NCBI GenBank assembly: GCA_013350335.1
Contig: CM023532.1
Location: 36,085,708-36,149,707, forward strand
Reading direction: 5' to 3'
Source: Chimonanthus salicifolius
Lineage: Eukaryota; Streptophyta; Magnoliopsida; Laurales; Calycanthaceae
DNA: 64,000 bases
Shown one piece after another: positions 24,920-37,653 of the stretch. The first letter of the stretch is position 1; every line of letters begins with the position of its first letter. The position numbers and the translations under genes are program-made. The notes beneath the pieces are model-generated. The model had not been told where the DNA came from. It saw only the letters and a program-made list of their open reading frames with translations, and made no database searches.

Positions 24920-27609
24920 ATGGCTGACAAGAGCAACGGCGGCTGTGGCAGTGGTCACGTCAAGGCTACGTTGGTGGCGCGTCTGCAGGACATCAAGCAG
25001 AACTCCGGTAAAACCTACAATCAGATAGCTGAAGAGACGGGCCTCACCAACGTCTATGTGGGCCAACTCCTCAAGAGGCAAGCTCAGCTCAAGCCCGATA
25101 CTGCCCGGGTGCTTCGGGCAGCAATACCTGAGCTGACCGACGACCTCATCGTAGAGATGATGAAGCCACCCCTCAGATCCTACGACCCCAATATCATCCA
25201 AGATCCTACCATCTACCGGTACTCGTACCTCTTTTAATTTCTATTCATTCGTACCTTTTTTTTTTTTTTTAAATTATCATTTTTCGTAGAATCGAAATTT
25301 ACATCATTTATCTACCTCACACTCATCATTGTCATCTGAGTTTAATCCTTAATAATTTGAACCCGTAATGAGATACAGTCAGTGTGAGATTTAGCCCAAG
25401 TTCTGTGGACTGGTAGAACCATACTTAGAGAGTGATTTATTTAAATTGATTTTGGGTATAATCATATTCTGGCCTTCTGTTGATAACTATGTCAACAGTG
25501 CTTCCTTCAGATGTTTGGTAGGCTGTAGCATGACCCATTCAACCTGCCTATTTTCGCAGTTGAAGGTCATTGCCATTGTCAAAGTAATTTATTTTGTATT
25601 TTTGACTCACTATTCGTGATTAGAAAATTGTTTTCATGAGCCAACCGTACTCTACAATAGACCCTTGTCAATGGATTCCATGGTTAAAGTGATGCCTGCA
25701 GAAAGTGCTCAAAGAGACCTACTTAAAGATCTCAACAGACTCTCTCTTTCTCTCTCTGAACCTTTTTGCCTTTGTAATGAATTCATTTTACTTCAGTCTT
25801 ATACATATTTTGCAGGTTGAATGAAGCTGTGATGCACAACGGAGAGAGCATCAAGGAAATCATCAATGAGGAATTTGGTGATGGCATGTATGTTGTTGAT
25901 CTTGTGATTCCTGTGATATAATTTTTACTAAGTAGAACTTTGGTTGCTTACCCAATGCACTTAATTTGAGATTGGTATTCTTACTTTAGTACCTAATCTG
26001 ATACCACTTCTTTGGACCCGGGTATCCAGCCCAAAAGACTAGCCTATTAGTTGAAGTGACCCAAGCTCTTTATAAATCTCTAGATCTCCCTCTACATTTT
26101 CAATGTGTCGCGCCCCCAACACGAACTACATGACAACATGTGTTGGTTAAAAAGTGGTGGTCCCATGAAAAGTTTGTTGTTGGAATGATTTACAGGCATC
26201 TTTTGTTCAAACTTTAACTGAAAATTTTGTCCCTTAGATCATTGGATCATGTTGGATTCAACCAAGTATTTCGATTGTATTTTGTATTTTCTTGTGACTG
26301 ATAATAGCTGTTTAAGCATCTTATCCTCAACACCCTGCTAATTTTTTAGCATCAGAGTGTCTTTCCTTTTCCCACTTTTCTGCTTCTGCAGCTCTTCACA
26401 TTTACCAAAAAATTCAATTGATTTAAGTTGTAACCAATTGCTTCTGTTGATCCATTTATAGCATTTGGTCAGTACTGTATGAGTCATGAAACTCTTATGA
26501 TTCTTTTATCAGCCTGAAGAAGTCAGTTGATTGAATGTTCTAAATTTTTGGCTGCCTGATAAAGTTTGTCTTTGATTGGCAGTATGTCTGCGATTGATTT
26601 TTACTGCTCTGTTAATAAAGTTAAAGGCAAAGATGGGAAGGACCGTGTGGTTCTCACATTCGACGGGAAGTATCTGCCTCACACCGAGCAGGTTCGTTGT
26701 TCTTCTTTTGGGAGATAGGTTCACAGCTTTTCTTGCACAAGTATAATTTGAATAATAGAAACTTAAGTAACTCCTGTACAGAGTGAATCTTTTTAATACA
26801 GTAATTTTAGACTTTAAGAACAATCATCATCTAAAATAAAACCTGCCACTACCCAGGATCTTTAAGTGAACTAAATGAAACTAAGCAATTGCAATAAGAT
26901 CATAAATTCTTTAATTGAATCGAAATGATGTAATTTCAGGTTTCGATTCAACAAAGCTTCAATGCCATTAGTTTCTATATCATTTTGATTCAATTAAGGA
27001 ATTTCTACTCTTATAACCAATATAATTCATTATTTTGTAAAAAATTCTAGAAACAAATAATTAATTTAAGGTGTAAAACAGTGATTGGATTTTAGATAGT
27101 GTAAAGAAGTTTTTCTTTCAAAAGTTTATTTACTCTCTGAGGCTAACTCTTCATCCTGGAAAAAAACTATTATCTTTGAGGAGCAATTTTAGTCTTTGCT
27201 GAAAACTGGATTTGGACTCTTCCTTTTTAGATTGCTAATTCTTCTAGGATCTGCTTTTAGTTCTTCTTTCCTTTCTAGAATTCCTCTGAGACTTGCTAAG
27301 TCTATTGAACTGGATGGATTAGCTTTTGATGAACTGGATTCAATTTCTTGAGCATATTATTGTTCTTCAAGGCAAATAGTTTTATTTTCTGCGTAATCAA
27401 ACTTTATTCACCATTTAATTTCAATAACCCTTGAGAAGCTGAGAAGTGCATTGAGAGAGAGTACAACATCAGATCTTTTAAGTTATTTATATATAACTTG
27501 CCTTTTCTCCTCTTGGTCCTAATTTTATCACAGATTCATATCTAATTGCTTCTATTTTTGTTTTTGTATGTATCTACAGAAGTCTGATCACATGACCTCA
27601 TTGAAGTAA
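24920..27609 (+). CDS. CYN: Cyanate hydratase (cyanase)
   Basis: Converts cyanate plus bicarbonate to carbamate and CO2 (carbamate then breaks down to ammonia and CO2); a soluble, presumably cytosolic detoxification enzyme, decameric in characterised homologues. Exons 24920-25218, 25816-25887, 26583-26691 and 27580-27609 join in frame to 169 residues, about the Arabidopsis length. The N-terminal half is the helix-turn-helix-like domain ([20 protein letters not shown]). The catalytic residues of the family are all present with correct spacing: Arg100 and Glu103 ([11 protein letters not shown]) and Ser126 (GIMSAIDF), matching R96, E99 and S122 of the bacterial enzyme. The fold ends in [14 protein letters not shown]. 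The last exon adds only nine residues, a poorly conserved tail, so the exact C-terminus is the least certain part. It looks intact and functional. Confidence 0.96.
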
Positions 27610-30219
27610 AGATAGAGGGTGTTTGAATGTTTGAGCATAACTGGAACTGGTAAAACTCTCTACGTGCAAGGAACATATGTATGTCATATTTTATGAAGGC
27701 CTGTACTTGGGTACTGGATGTAATAGTTGGAGTGGGGGCTGTTATAACTCTCTCATTTCATTGAAAGACTAGAAGAAGATTAAACAGGGCTGGACAGAAC
27801 TTGAAATATATGTGTCTTTTCTTATAAGGCCCTTGGATATAGAGTGTATTAAAATGTTCTACTTAAAAGAGTGTATTAAAGTGTTCAAAGACATTAGTTA
27901 TCACAAACTTTAATCAGTGTGCCGACTGACCCTCAAAAAAGGGGGAAAAAAAGAGCAAAAGGAAAATGTTGTATGTCATTTTTGTGAATGTATATTGTCA
28001 TTCAAATTTTGGTAGCATCCTTGTTCGTGGCTACTGGGGTAACCGGAGTTTCGGGATCCAAATCCTCTGACAATAATGCTAAATTTGAAAGGATGAGAAA
28101 GGGTAGAGTCCGTATATGCTAATAGTGTCCTTGTCATTGAATCAGGTTAATCTGTTGTGAGAGAATTCTTGTTATGTTAAAGTGAGAATGCACCACATCA
28201 GTGTCGGATGAAAGTTTTATTGATTTTACTTGTGTATGGTTCTCCAATGACCTAAATGCCTTCTCAAAGGTGGTGTTGTGATTTCCATTGGTCATGATGG
28301 AAAACCATATTGTGGTCCCAACTAATGTTCTCCATAGATCACTTGATAATTTTGGATGAGAAATGCATTCTAGATCACTCCTAGACATCCCAGTACTGAG
28401 ATCCATAATGGGAAATCACTTTTTAACCATCTGGTAGCCATAAAACGACAAAAAACACGTCGATCGGCCTTACTTGAACAGGGAATCCCTATTATCCAAA
28501 GTTGTCTCACCGAGTCTTTGCAGTTGTCTTCAGGTCTTCTCAAGCTAAGTTGCAAGGTCATTGTAGCTTCAATCAGTGTCCCTATGGAATTTGGATCTAC
28601 TTGGCCTAATCAATGTATCAAACTGTAGAAAACCCAACACAGAATCGTGCTGCATTGAAATGGGTAGGCCTAAATTGGGGCATTTGATAACCTTGATTGG
28701 ACCCAACTGCAAAAACTCATGGTTTGAGTATTCTTGGCATAACGCTAAAGAAATTCCTAAGCTGTGTTTGTATTTGGAGAGAATTTTTGGTAGAAAATGG
28801 AGATTCAAGTATTAAACCTATGTTGGTTTCATACTCAATCTAAAAGTCCAGACAGACCCTAGTATGCAAGTTCTTAAGGGCTTGTGCAAATTTTCATTGG
28901 AAAATCATTGTTCCTATGAAATCTAATTCTCATGCGTGTGTGCAATTGCCTTCATGGAAATCATTTTAAAATGTGAGATAGGGGGCTTCTTATTCATATA
29001 TTTCTTTTCTAACTTTACATGTATGAAAATGGTGAATGCTACCCAACCCACCAAGTCTAAAGTCCCGACCAACCACTTTGTTGCAAATTTCAGCCGATGG
29101 AAAATTTTTGTTCCCTTTTGGATTTGAAGTTTTTTGGTTGAAATTTGGAAATATCAATGAAATTTTAGAAATATTGGCCAATATTTCAGAAATAAGCATA
29201 TTTTGGCTGAAATTTGTAATTGAGCTAAACAGCCTCTGTTCTTGACTCAGCCCATTTCCAAATCTAACTCTACTCAACCCAAATTTGACTAGGAAAAATA
29301 GGTTGGCAATGATAATAAAATCTGTCGGCCAATAAAATGACCGATACATTTCAGCCACTATCTGTTGATGCATATTTTTTTATTTAAAATTGTTTTGACT
29401 TTTTTCAAGTTAAATCTTGCATTCGGTGAGATTTTGAGAAGATTTAGAAGCAAATTATTCACGTGTGAAAGGTATTTACCAATTTTAAACATTTTTCTCT
29501 TAAAATTTGAGTATTTCCTTATTATTTTTTGAATTTTGACTCTAAAATAATTTGAAATTAAGAGTTTTTTATGAAAATATTTAACAAAATAATATTCAGT
29601 GCTTATGAAATTCAGTGGAAATGCATCAATATGATAGAGATCAGTAGAAATGCATCAATATGATAGAGATTGTTTGTAGGGTGTCTGTGATTTTTCAAAT
29701 TTTTTTGAAAAATTAATAGAAGTCGGGATTTATAAGATATTTCTTATTTTCAAGTTTCTTTTTCAAAAAAAATTGAAAAATCACAAAGACACCCTACAAT
29801 TAATAGAAGTCGGGATTTATAAGATATTTCTTATTTTCAAGTTTCTTTTAAAAAAAAAAATTGAATAAAATGATATACAAATGTTTCTAGAATTAAAGGA
29901 AGAGTATTTTACACCCACGAGACTTGAACCCATGTAAAAATGAACCCTTAATAATGTGCTACAGATTCGTAAATAGATTTCCAATTAGAGATCCATTACA
30001 TTCTCCATTTCCACCAAAGCCATTGAGCAAATAGAAGAATAGGAACTTCTATGGTCCTAATAACCAGAATTGATTCTTGGAAGGCATGACTGTTGGCAGG
30101 TTTATGAGGTTACATTACCATTATGAGAAATGGACATGATGTGCAGAACAAGCCTTGGCTATGTTTTGAGCACTGCAATGTTGCTTCCAATTCAACTATT
30201 TTCCAACAGCATGAACATG
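27610..30219. other. Intergenic DNA between convergent CYN and RhoGDI
   Basis: No exon was recognised. It holds the CYN 3' flank, an AT-rich dispersed repeat from about 29395, and the inverted/direct repeat cluster at 29675-29848. A palindromic patch near 29160-29215 (ATATTGGCCAATATT) lies in another likely MITE remnant, with ends unresolved. Confidence 0.45.
29675..29848. repeat. Inverted repeat interleaved with a direct duplication
   Basis: TGTAGGGTGTCTGTGATTTT at 29675 is the inverse of the segment ending at about 29798 (AAATCACAAAGACACCCTACA in parts), forming a stem of about 37 bp. The spacer, about 52 bp starting AATTAATAGAAGTCGGGATT (29711-29762), is repeated directly at 29797-29848. 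This suggests a MITE whose terminus and interior were duplicated. Confidence 0.7.
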
Positions 30220-30224
30220 AAAGG

Positions 30225-30563
30225 TGTTGGAATTGGCTCAGAGTCCTTTGGGCCTGGGCTATGTTTCCTGACGGGCCCACCAGTCCCAGTCTGTGTTATT
30301 GTAAGCCCAAGTATATAAGATCTCTTTCTCCTTAGGGTTTCTTTAGGGTTGCAATTTTTCTTGGGTGTGAGAGAGAGGAGAGAAGAAAACAAGGAGAATA
30401 GAGAGCGATATGAAGGGAAGGAAAGGGTTTGTAATCCTTGTAACCTGTCTGGGATTTTCTTCTTGGTGGAATCATCACGTTTCGTAGACATAGGCAGCTT
30501 TGCCGAACCACACAAATCTGTGTTCTTCTTGAGTGTGAATGTTTTGTGCATTTTTCCTCAACA
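30225..30563 (+). mobile_element. Solo LTR, Copia-like, with 5-bp target duplication
   Basis: A 339-bp sequence begins TGTTGGAATTGG and ends TTTTTCCTCAACA, so TGTTG and CAACA form the short terminal inversion of an LTR. AAAGG is present on both sides (30220-30224 and 30564-30568). Inside are a TATA box (AAGTATATAAG, about 30311), a transcript-leader-like stretch with TTAGGGTTTC, and the CCGAACCACACAAATCTGTG block common near the 3' end of Copia LTRs. No internal retroelement domain or second LTR is nearby, so it arose by LTR-LTR recombination. It lies about 350 bp beyond the RhoGDI stop codon. Confidence 0.85.
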
Positions 30564-30919
30564 AAAGGGTTACATGAAAATGTAAGAGAATGAGGCTGCA
30601 TGTCCTTCGAATGGTTCACACCTGCACTGGTGGCCCAAGTATGAGCCCCCTTTTATCTGGTTGGCTTGACTGCCTCGACAATCATTCACAGGGCATGCAC
30701 TGTCATCATACGAGCATGTGTGAGAATAGAATGGCTATTGATTACTATTATCTCAAAGGGTAAATCTCTGCACTATATAGCGAATTGAGTTCTAATGTCA
30801 AGCCAATGAAAAATAAGTTACAAACATGTGGGAGCTAAAGATATAACAATTGCACTTTCATGTTGGAATGAGCACTCGGTACTAAGTTCATGACAGAAAT
30901 TAGGAATGCCTCGGATTCA

Positions 30920-33900
30920 TCAGCCGCGCTTCTTGATCTCAAATAAATAGTCAAGCTCTAAGTGACATCTTTTGTCATCATCTTCAAACTGCACCAAACC
31001 ATTACATAAATGAGATGAAGAAAACCACAAGTTTTAACAATCTACTCTTTGATCTGTTTCTTTTCATTTGTTTACCAAATAATAAAATCATCATTTTGTA
31101 AAAAAAATGGCATTTCAGTCACAGTAGAATGAAAATGAAAATAGACGAGATTTTCTCCACTCCCAAATGAAAAGGAACCACCAAAGAACCTAAACTATGG
31201 CTTGTGGAACAGTGGTCAAGTAGATACTTAAAATCTTTCAAGATGAAGTTCTATCAAGTGTTTCAAATGCTGTTTGGTTATCAGTCACAATAATGATTTG
31301 TATGCATGTTTAGAGTAAATTATCTGTAATTCCTTCAAAACATGTAACTGCATAGATGAGACACATGCATGCCATCCAGCATTCAATATCACTCTGGTCT
31401 TTGTGGCGTTTGGCCAAGTTGCAATTCAGAGAGGTTGGGTTGATCCATGAGACCAAATCAACAACTGGGCTGACACTGTAGATCTGATCACCATGTCAGA
31501 ACTAATAGTTATGTTGTTGAATTGTAAATTAGTCCGTAAAATTAATAACTTCTACACTTGTCATACCCAGCCCTTTCCAAATGGTACTCAATTTTCTGAC
31601 CATAAATCTAGGAATTATGAATTTGCAAGAGTTGAGAGCCGTTGAACTGAACCTTTAGCTTAGCTGAGTAAATTCCTCGAGCAAGTAAACCAGAAGGAGT
31701 CGTCTCCTCTTCAAGGGTATGTGTATAGGGGTCCCGCTGCGGAGCAAAGGTACCCAACATGCCTTTGCTTTGATCAACTAAAATGTAAAAGATGAAAACA
31801 AAGAAAAAGAACAATGACTGATTAGAATTTTGGGGAATTACAAAGGGCTCTTATGAGCGACTTATGTAGAACTTGAACAAACTAATCTCATGGTTACAAA
31901 AATCTTCCACGAGAAACACACTTTCAACATCAAAATGGAATAGCATCCAAACTGCCTAAACAAAACACAATAAAAATGACATCTTCTAAAGTGAAGCTAG
32001 TCTAGAATAGGGTGAATTGAACATGTCAAACAGTTGGTGTTTGTAGAGACCGAGCATCAATTTTGATGTCAAAGGGCTCTTATGACCGACTTATGTAGAA
32101 CTTGAACAAAGTAATCTCATGGTTACAAAAATCTTCTACGAGAAACACATTTTCAACATCAAAATGGAATAGCATCCAAACTGCCTAAACAAAACATAAT
32201 AAAAACGACATCTTCTAAAGTGAAGCTAGTCTAGACTAGGGTGAATTGAACATGTCAAACAGTTGGTGTTTGTAGAGACCGAGCATCAATTTTGATGTCA
32301 AACTAACTCCCAACATATTCAAGGTTTTAATCCACATGCTTCTCCTAGAAAAGTAAATTCTTAATGATGGATACAATCAAGTTGAACTATGTCGTGGATA
32401 ATATACTTTTTTTCTCTTGAGATTTTCTTTATAAATTAATATCCTTTGGTATACCAGCTGGCAACTAATTATAGAAACATTGGTTTCAAGTAATTCTGAT
32501 AAGCCTTCTATGCATAAGTAATTGGTTTTTTCAGACGCTCCAGACTCTAGGGTTATTAGTACACATTTGAGTAGCAGAACTAGTAAGAGGTTATAACAGA
32601 CATGACATTATCACAGAAAACAGTCTGTCAGATAATCTGGGCTACTAGATTTGTTGACCATTGGTCGTCTTTTACGTTCCTAAATCCAAAACTATAATTC
32701 GTCGGACTGGTCCTTTTGGGATGTCAAATATCCTTTGGGAACCCTACCCATGGTGGTCAAAGCACAAGGTACACTCAACGTGAAAGGGGTCCTAAGGTCC
32801 TAAGACTAAGGCACAAGGTACATTCCCAGGTGCAAGTTTAATTTTGCTAAGCACAATTTCTTTAGATATTTAAGGGTACATGCATATTCATTATTTGAAT
32901 ATTTGATGACACCAACATTAATGAAAATACAAAATATAGTGTTTAATTCCAAGTGTTTCAAATATATAAGCATCCACATAGAAGTAAATTTTAGCAAAAA
33001 ACCATCTCGAAAGGATCAAATAATAGCACCCGTGCATGTGCTTAGTTTTGTTGTGTTCTCCCCAGGTGCTGAGGTGAAGGTTCAAATGTTCTATTCACCT
33101 TGTGCCCAGGTGTGCTTTGACTACTGATAGCCTGACCTTATTAGTGGCTTGCTTTCTATACATATATTCCTGGTTTTTGCATGCCAATACTAATGTGCAC
33201 CATTAATCATCATATCATCATCCATCATCTAAGCCATTTTTCCATCAAACTGGGTTGGCCTTTATATTTGGATTTGGCAAGCTGTTCCAAGGGCCGACTA
33301 CATATCTGACGGCCATAGGACTTAAAACCACAACCTTTAGGCCAGTGGTCCAAATATCGGCTGATATCTCGGCCGTATCATATCGGCCAGGTTTTTTTTT
33401 AAAAAAAAAAAAAGAGGAGAGAAAAATATCTGCCGATACCGAATTTTGCACCCCTGCTTTAGGTTGTAAATATGCACCCAGTAAACAATCTCAAGGAGAG
33501 GGCAACAGTTTCAACCAGCATTTCAGATTCAACAATGTGGAGAATGGTAACTTTTTTTAATAATTTCCATGGCACCTAAAAAGGACAATCTTAATTAAAT
33601 AGAAGAAGGAAAATAATTTAAGAAGAGGACCATTTTGACCAATGAGCTGCACGGGAATCAAAAACTTCCAAAGACAGCTCCAAACCCTGAGTTGAAAATT
33701 CAATGACACACTCCACAACTCCTGTGATTTTTATAACCAGATTATGTATTGAGAACATTTTAAAATTTTCATTTAAGTTCCTCTTTGAGAAGAGAGAACA
33801 TTATACCAAAAAAACACTAAAAGTTCTCAGTGACATACGTCTTACTGACCTTTACAATTCATAAAGTTCTCCAATTGCATCATTTCCTTAGAGCAACAAT

Positions 33901-34007
33901 CAGAATTACAAGTCCTATATTGGCAATTAACTCTTCTCTACAGTCAAAGTGTTCCTGATTTCCTATAAAAGAAAAAGGGGAATTGTGATCTAATATTTAG
34001 ATTCCAT

Positions 34008-34070
<63 letters not shown>

Positions 34071-34114
34071 AACTGGTTAAGTTGTCCCCATTGACAGGCA
34101 TATTGAAGCAAGCG

Positions 34115-34165
<51 letters not shown>

Positions 34166-34207
34166 AAACTGGTTAAGTTGTCCCCATTGACAGGCATATT
34201 GAAGCAA

Positions 34208-34280
<73 letters not shown>

Positions 34281-34701
34281 CACACTGGTTAAGTTGTCCC
34301 CATTGACTCGCATATTGAAGCAAGTGGGCTCTTCCTCCAGCTCAAACCTGGTGATCTCTATGGAGAGGCAAGTGTCTATATAGGCTTGATCGTGGAGCAG
34401 GAAACAAACTCTTTTGGTTATTTTGAAAGGAGCACCATAAGCAACAAGAAATAGAAAAAGAGAGAACAATATTAAAGTAGGAAAAAAATATTCAAAACTT
34501 CCATGTCAGTCACTTTCACACATTTATTACTATTTTTGTTATTGTCCTTTTGGGAAAAGAAAGCAATTTGGGTTCATAAAAGGAAAGGGAAGCAGAAAAA
34601 GAAAAAAAAAAAAAGTGAAACTAGAGTACAGATATAATTCCAAACTAAGACAGGAAGAAACACAAGTTTGTATGAAGAAAGAGGTGGGAATGAGTGTGTG
34701 T

Positions 34702-34732
<31 letters not shown>

Positions 34733-37013
34733 GGTGAGTCCTCTTCTAGCCGGGTCAAGAAAAAAGTTGCTTGAAAATGAGGAGATCTAGGAATTTGAGA
34801 ACTTGGAGGAGCTTCATAATTTACCACACAACTTTCAGCACATTTTCAATAGATGGAACAAAAACAATAATTGGGAGCAATAAGATAAAAGCATCACCTG
34901 ATAACAATATAAAATGAAAATGGCTAAATAAACAAATTTCAAAAATTCATTCTTTCAGCAAAATTATGACACATTCTAGTATTTGATAACTTAAAAGCAG
35001 TCATGAATTTTTGTTAAAATTATCTGTATCCTTTCATTGATCAGCATACTAAGATCAGAAAAATGAAACAGGAAGCTACCTTGCAGCCCAGCTTTCCATA
35101 CTGTGTTGGAGTAGGTTAAGCCAGATACAATGTTGTGCTGAACACTGAATGTCATCTTCAAACAATATTGAGTTCCTTCCCTGAGAGTAAACAAGACATG
35201 GCTCTGGCTCTCAGTGATTGGTAAAGGTGTGCTCATCTCAGTGCAACCCTCAGTTATGATTCCTATAGAATGGAATAGGACCTCAGGTTCCATTTGGCCT
35301 GCAAAGACAAGCAAATTTAAAACAACATGCACAATGCAGAACTAGAACAGGAAGAGAAGAACCAGCAAAAGCCTAAGACAAACCATTTAAATCTCCTTCA
35401 ACACAACCAAGCAGCTTCTCCTTCCATCTCCTTAAACTCTCATCATCCTGCTTAATGAAAGGCAACTCCAAAATTAAAGCTAAGAAGATTAAGAGAAATT
35501 AGTAATACTTTACTGTCAGACAAGACAAGCAAGAAAAACTATTCTATTGGAGTTTTGGAGCATTTGTCTCCTAATGTAATTCTTGAATATAAGTATATAA
35601 CAGTGGATGCTTGATAATAGTCTATTTCCCATATTTATCATTTGCTTCCACCCCAAAAATGTAAGAGATAGCATTTTAACTGGGACTTGAAATGGTGCTA
35701 CTGGCATTATGAATGTAAAATAGTTCTGCTTGCATTTGGGGCCAAAGAACATGCTATTTCTGTGGGCCTGAGCACTGTATTGGCTACTTAGCCCCATACT
35801 GTCCTGCAGAGGTCCAATGTACACTCTAGGAAGTGCCATTTTGGCGCTGTGTTCCATTAATATGACCAAAGCACAGGAAAATCATCAAAAGAAAGAAAAA
35901 AAAAGCCTTAATTACTGCTCATGGATTTAATTCATGGACCACAAAATCTTGCTGATTTTTATTTTTTTTGTAAAATGGGTATCCCCACTCCTCCACATTG
36001 GAGGTGAAACTAATCCCACGAGCATGTAAACCTCCCAATCCACACACACTAGATAAGTGGATGCTGATTTTGTTAACAGCTTGGAGAGAAGGAAAGGAAA
36101 GGCAGAAACGAAAATAGTTTTTTTTTTAATAAGCTACACTTAAAAGAACTCCCCATCAAGGGATTAGTCAGGGAAAAGCATAATAAAAATCAGAATCAAA
36201 ATACTCCCATGTTTTCTTCTCATTAGAATAAGTCAGAAATTTACCAATTCGCCCAAATTATCATCACCCAGAATGGATCTTAACATTCCAGGACATAATC
36301 AACTAGAAATTCTTCAAAAGGCAAAACCCAGTCATCAAAATGAAAATCGCAAACACTGCAGAAGCAGAAACTTCACAAGAAATACCAAAAATGCGAAGGA
36401 AGCAGCTAATCCATCTAACCTAAAAGCATCAAAGAATAAAAGAATAGTTAACAAAAAGAAAAATAAAATAAAAAACCTAGTTGGGATATGCTACTCTCAG
36501 TATAAAATCCATGCCACAGACGCATGAACAGAACAGAACCAACCATGCACTAGAAACAGAACCAGTTGAAGGAAGTAAGCATCCCACCTAATCTAAACAC
36601 ATCAAAAACATAAAACAACAACAAAAAACAAAATCCCACTTGTAAAATGCAATTTTAGACACATGATCAAGATCAATAGTAGACATGCATGGCAAACAGA
36701 ACCGCCCCAAGTACTTGAAGGAAATGCAAGTGCAGAATGGGAAAAAAAAAAAAAAAAGAAATCTTAAAAAAGACAAATAGAAAGAAAAAGAGTAGACCTT
36801 GTCCTTCTCGATTTGTTCTTTGAGAGGAATCAGAGGACCAGGAACAAAGGAAACAACTTCCTTATCATCATCATCTTGATCATCCAGTCCTACAACTTCA
36901 TCAGCCTTGTCCTCTTTCTCCACAGAAGTAACACTTCCCTGACTTGCACTCATCTCTCTGCAAGACCCAGAAGCTGAAGGACCTGCTTCCACTCTACCAT
37001 TTTCCATCATCAT
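30920..37013 (-). CDS. GDI1: Rho GDP-dissociation inhibitor (RhoGDI)
   Basis: Binds prenylated ROP (plant Rho) GTPases, holding them GDP-bound in the cytosol; the Arabidopsis orthologue SCN1/GDI1 focuses root-hair tip growth. Exons in order of translation: 37013-36798, 35447-35384, 35298-35080, 31777-31653 and 30988-30920. They join in frame to 230 residues, near the Arabidopsis length of 240. The flexible N-terminus (1-52) is acidic (DDQDDDDKE at 44-52), then FVPGPLIPLKEQIEKDK (56-72) and the helical DDESLRRWKEKLLGCVEGD. The immunoglobulin-like isoprenyl-binding fold follows, with HNIVSGLTYSNTVWKAGLQ, GMLGTFAPQRDPY, HTLEEETTPSGLLARGIYS and a final HLELDYLFEIKKRG. The start is the first of three consecutive ATGs; an upstream GTG and TTG in the same frame are not initiators. 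Intron 3 is 3.3 kb and full of repeats. Confidence 0.95.
31841..32298. repeat. Tandem duplication, 229-bp period, two copies
   Basis: The unit beginning CAAAGGGCTCTTATGAGCGA at 31841 repeats from 32070, with only a few substitutions (for example GAGCGA versus GACCGA). It lies in RhoGDI intron 3, close to exon 4, and does not include exon sequence. Confidence 0.92.
33343..33456. mobile_element. hAT-type MITE, copy 2 (RhoGDI intron 3)
   Basis: A 114-bp relative of the element at 15624: starts CAGTGGTCCAAATATCGGC, ends TTTTGCACCCCTG, with the same ATATCGGCC repeats, A-run and GAGAGA core. Flanks are CTTTAGGC and CTTTAGGT, an 8-bp duplication with one mismatch. Confidence 0.82.
34010..34325. repeat. 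Minisatellite built of (CT)n(CA)n microsatellites
   Basis: Three successive units of roughly 100-118 bp each consist of a CT run, a CA run and a unique spacer (ACTGGTTAAGTTGTCCCCAT followed by TGACAGGCATATTGAAGCAA; spacers start at about 34071, 34167 and 34284). Runs differ in length between units. It lies in RhoGDI intron 3. Confidence 0.93.
34691..34735. repeat. (TG)n followed by a poly-G run
   Basis: About 12 TG units lead into a run of about 18 G. On the RhoGDI transcribed strand this is poly-C in intron 3; the plus strand could form a G-quadruplex. Run length is easily mis-assembled. Confidence 0.9.
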
Positions 37014-37653
37014 CAACTCCACCAACGAAAATAAAATCTTTCTCTATTGTCCAAATTAGATCTTTTTAATAACGTAGAAGTAGAAGAAGATGAATCCTTT
37101 CTCTCATCATCATCTTGAGTGATTTCAAACTCCGGTTTCCCTACACTTTGAGGTGGGCTCCACCTTTTTGATACGGACAAGAAAAAGTACAGACTACAGA
37201 GTATAGATACAGAGGGCAACTCCAAATACTCCAGTGCAGTGGTATTGGGAGAAATTGTTATTGAGAATTTGTTGTGTTGATTTACAATTAATGTGTATTT
37301 TATGATATAGGAGAAATTGTTATTGAGAATTTGTTGTGTTGATTTACAATTAATGTGTATTTTATGATATAAATTTCAAAAGAAGTTTTTTTAAATATAA
37401 CATCTTTATTTTTAAGAAAAATTTGATCAAAAGTTTCTTCTACACATTTAAAAGTACATATGTTGCTCTTTGAATATCATGAAGAGCCTATTGTGCCATT
37501 CTTTATCTTATTAAAGTCTGGAAAAAAATTAAATGGTACAGTAAGCTATGATGTATCTAAGGAATTCTTATTTTATATATTGTTTTAAATATATAAAATT
37601 AAAGAATGAAATTCAAATGAGTTATTTAGTACAAATAAAGAGTAAAAATTTAC
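37014..37653. other. RhoGDI 5' flank with a 62-bp tandem duplication
   Basis: The 5' leader and promoter of RhoGDI should lie here (minus strand). A 62-bp unit starting GGAGAAATTGTTATTGAGAA is present at 37248-37309 and again at 37310-37371, apparently identical. No strong TATA box was recognised at a sensible distance from the start codon. Confidence 0.6.

Noticed and set aside
24878..25201. Minus-strand open frame of 107 codons
   Set aside because: It is the shadow of cyanase exon 1 on the opposite strand.
33944..34469. Several open frames with runs of CVCV, RERE, SLSL and THTH
   Set aside because: These are translations of the CT/CA microsatellites, not proteins. The same applies to frames over 15785-16138 on both strands, except the exon 11 part of BARD1.
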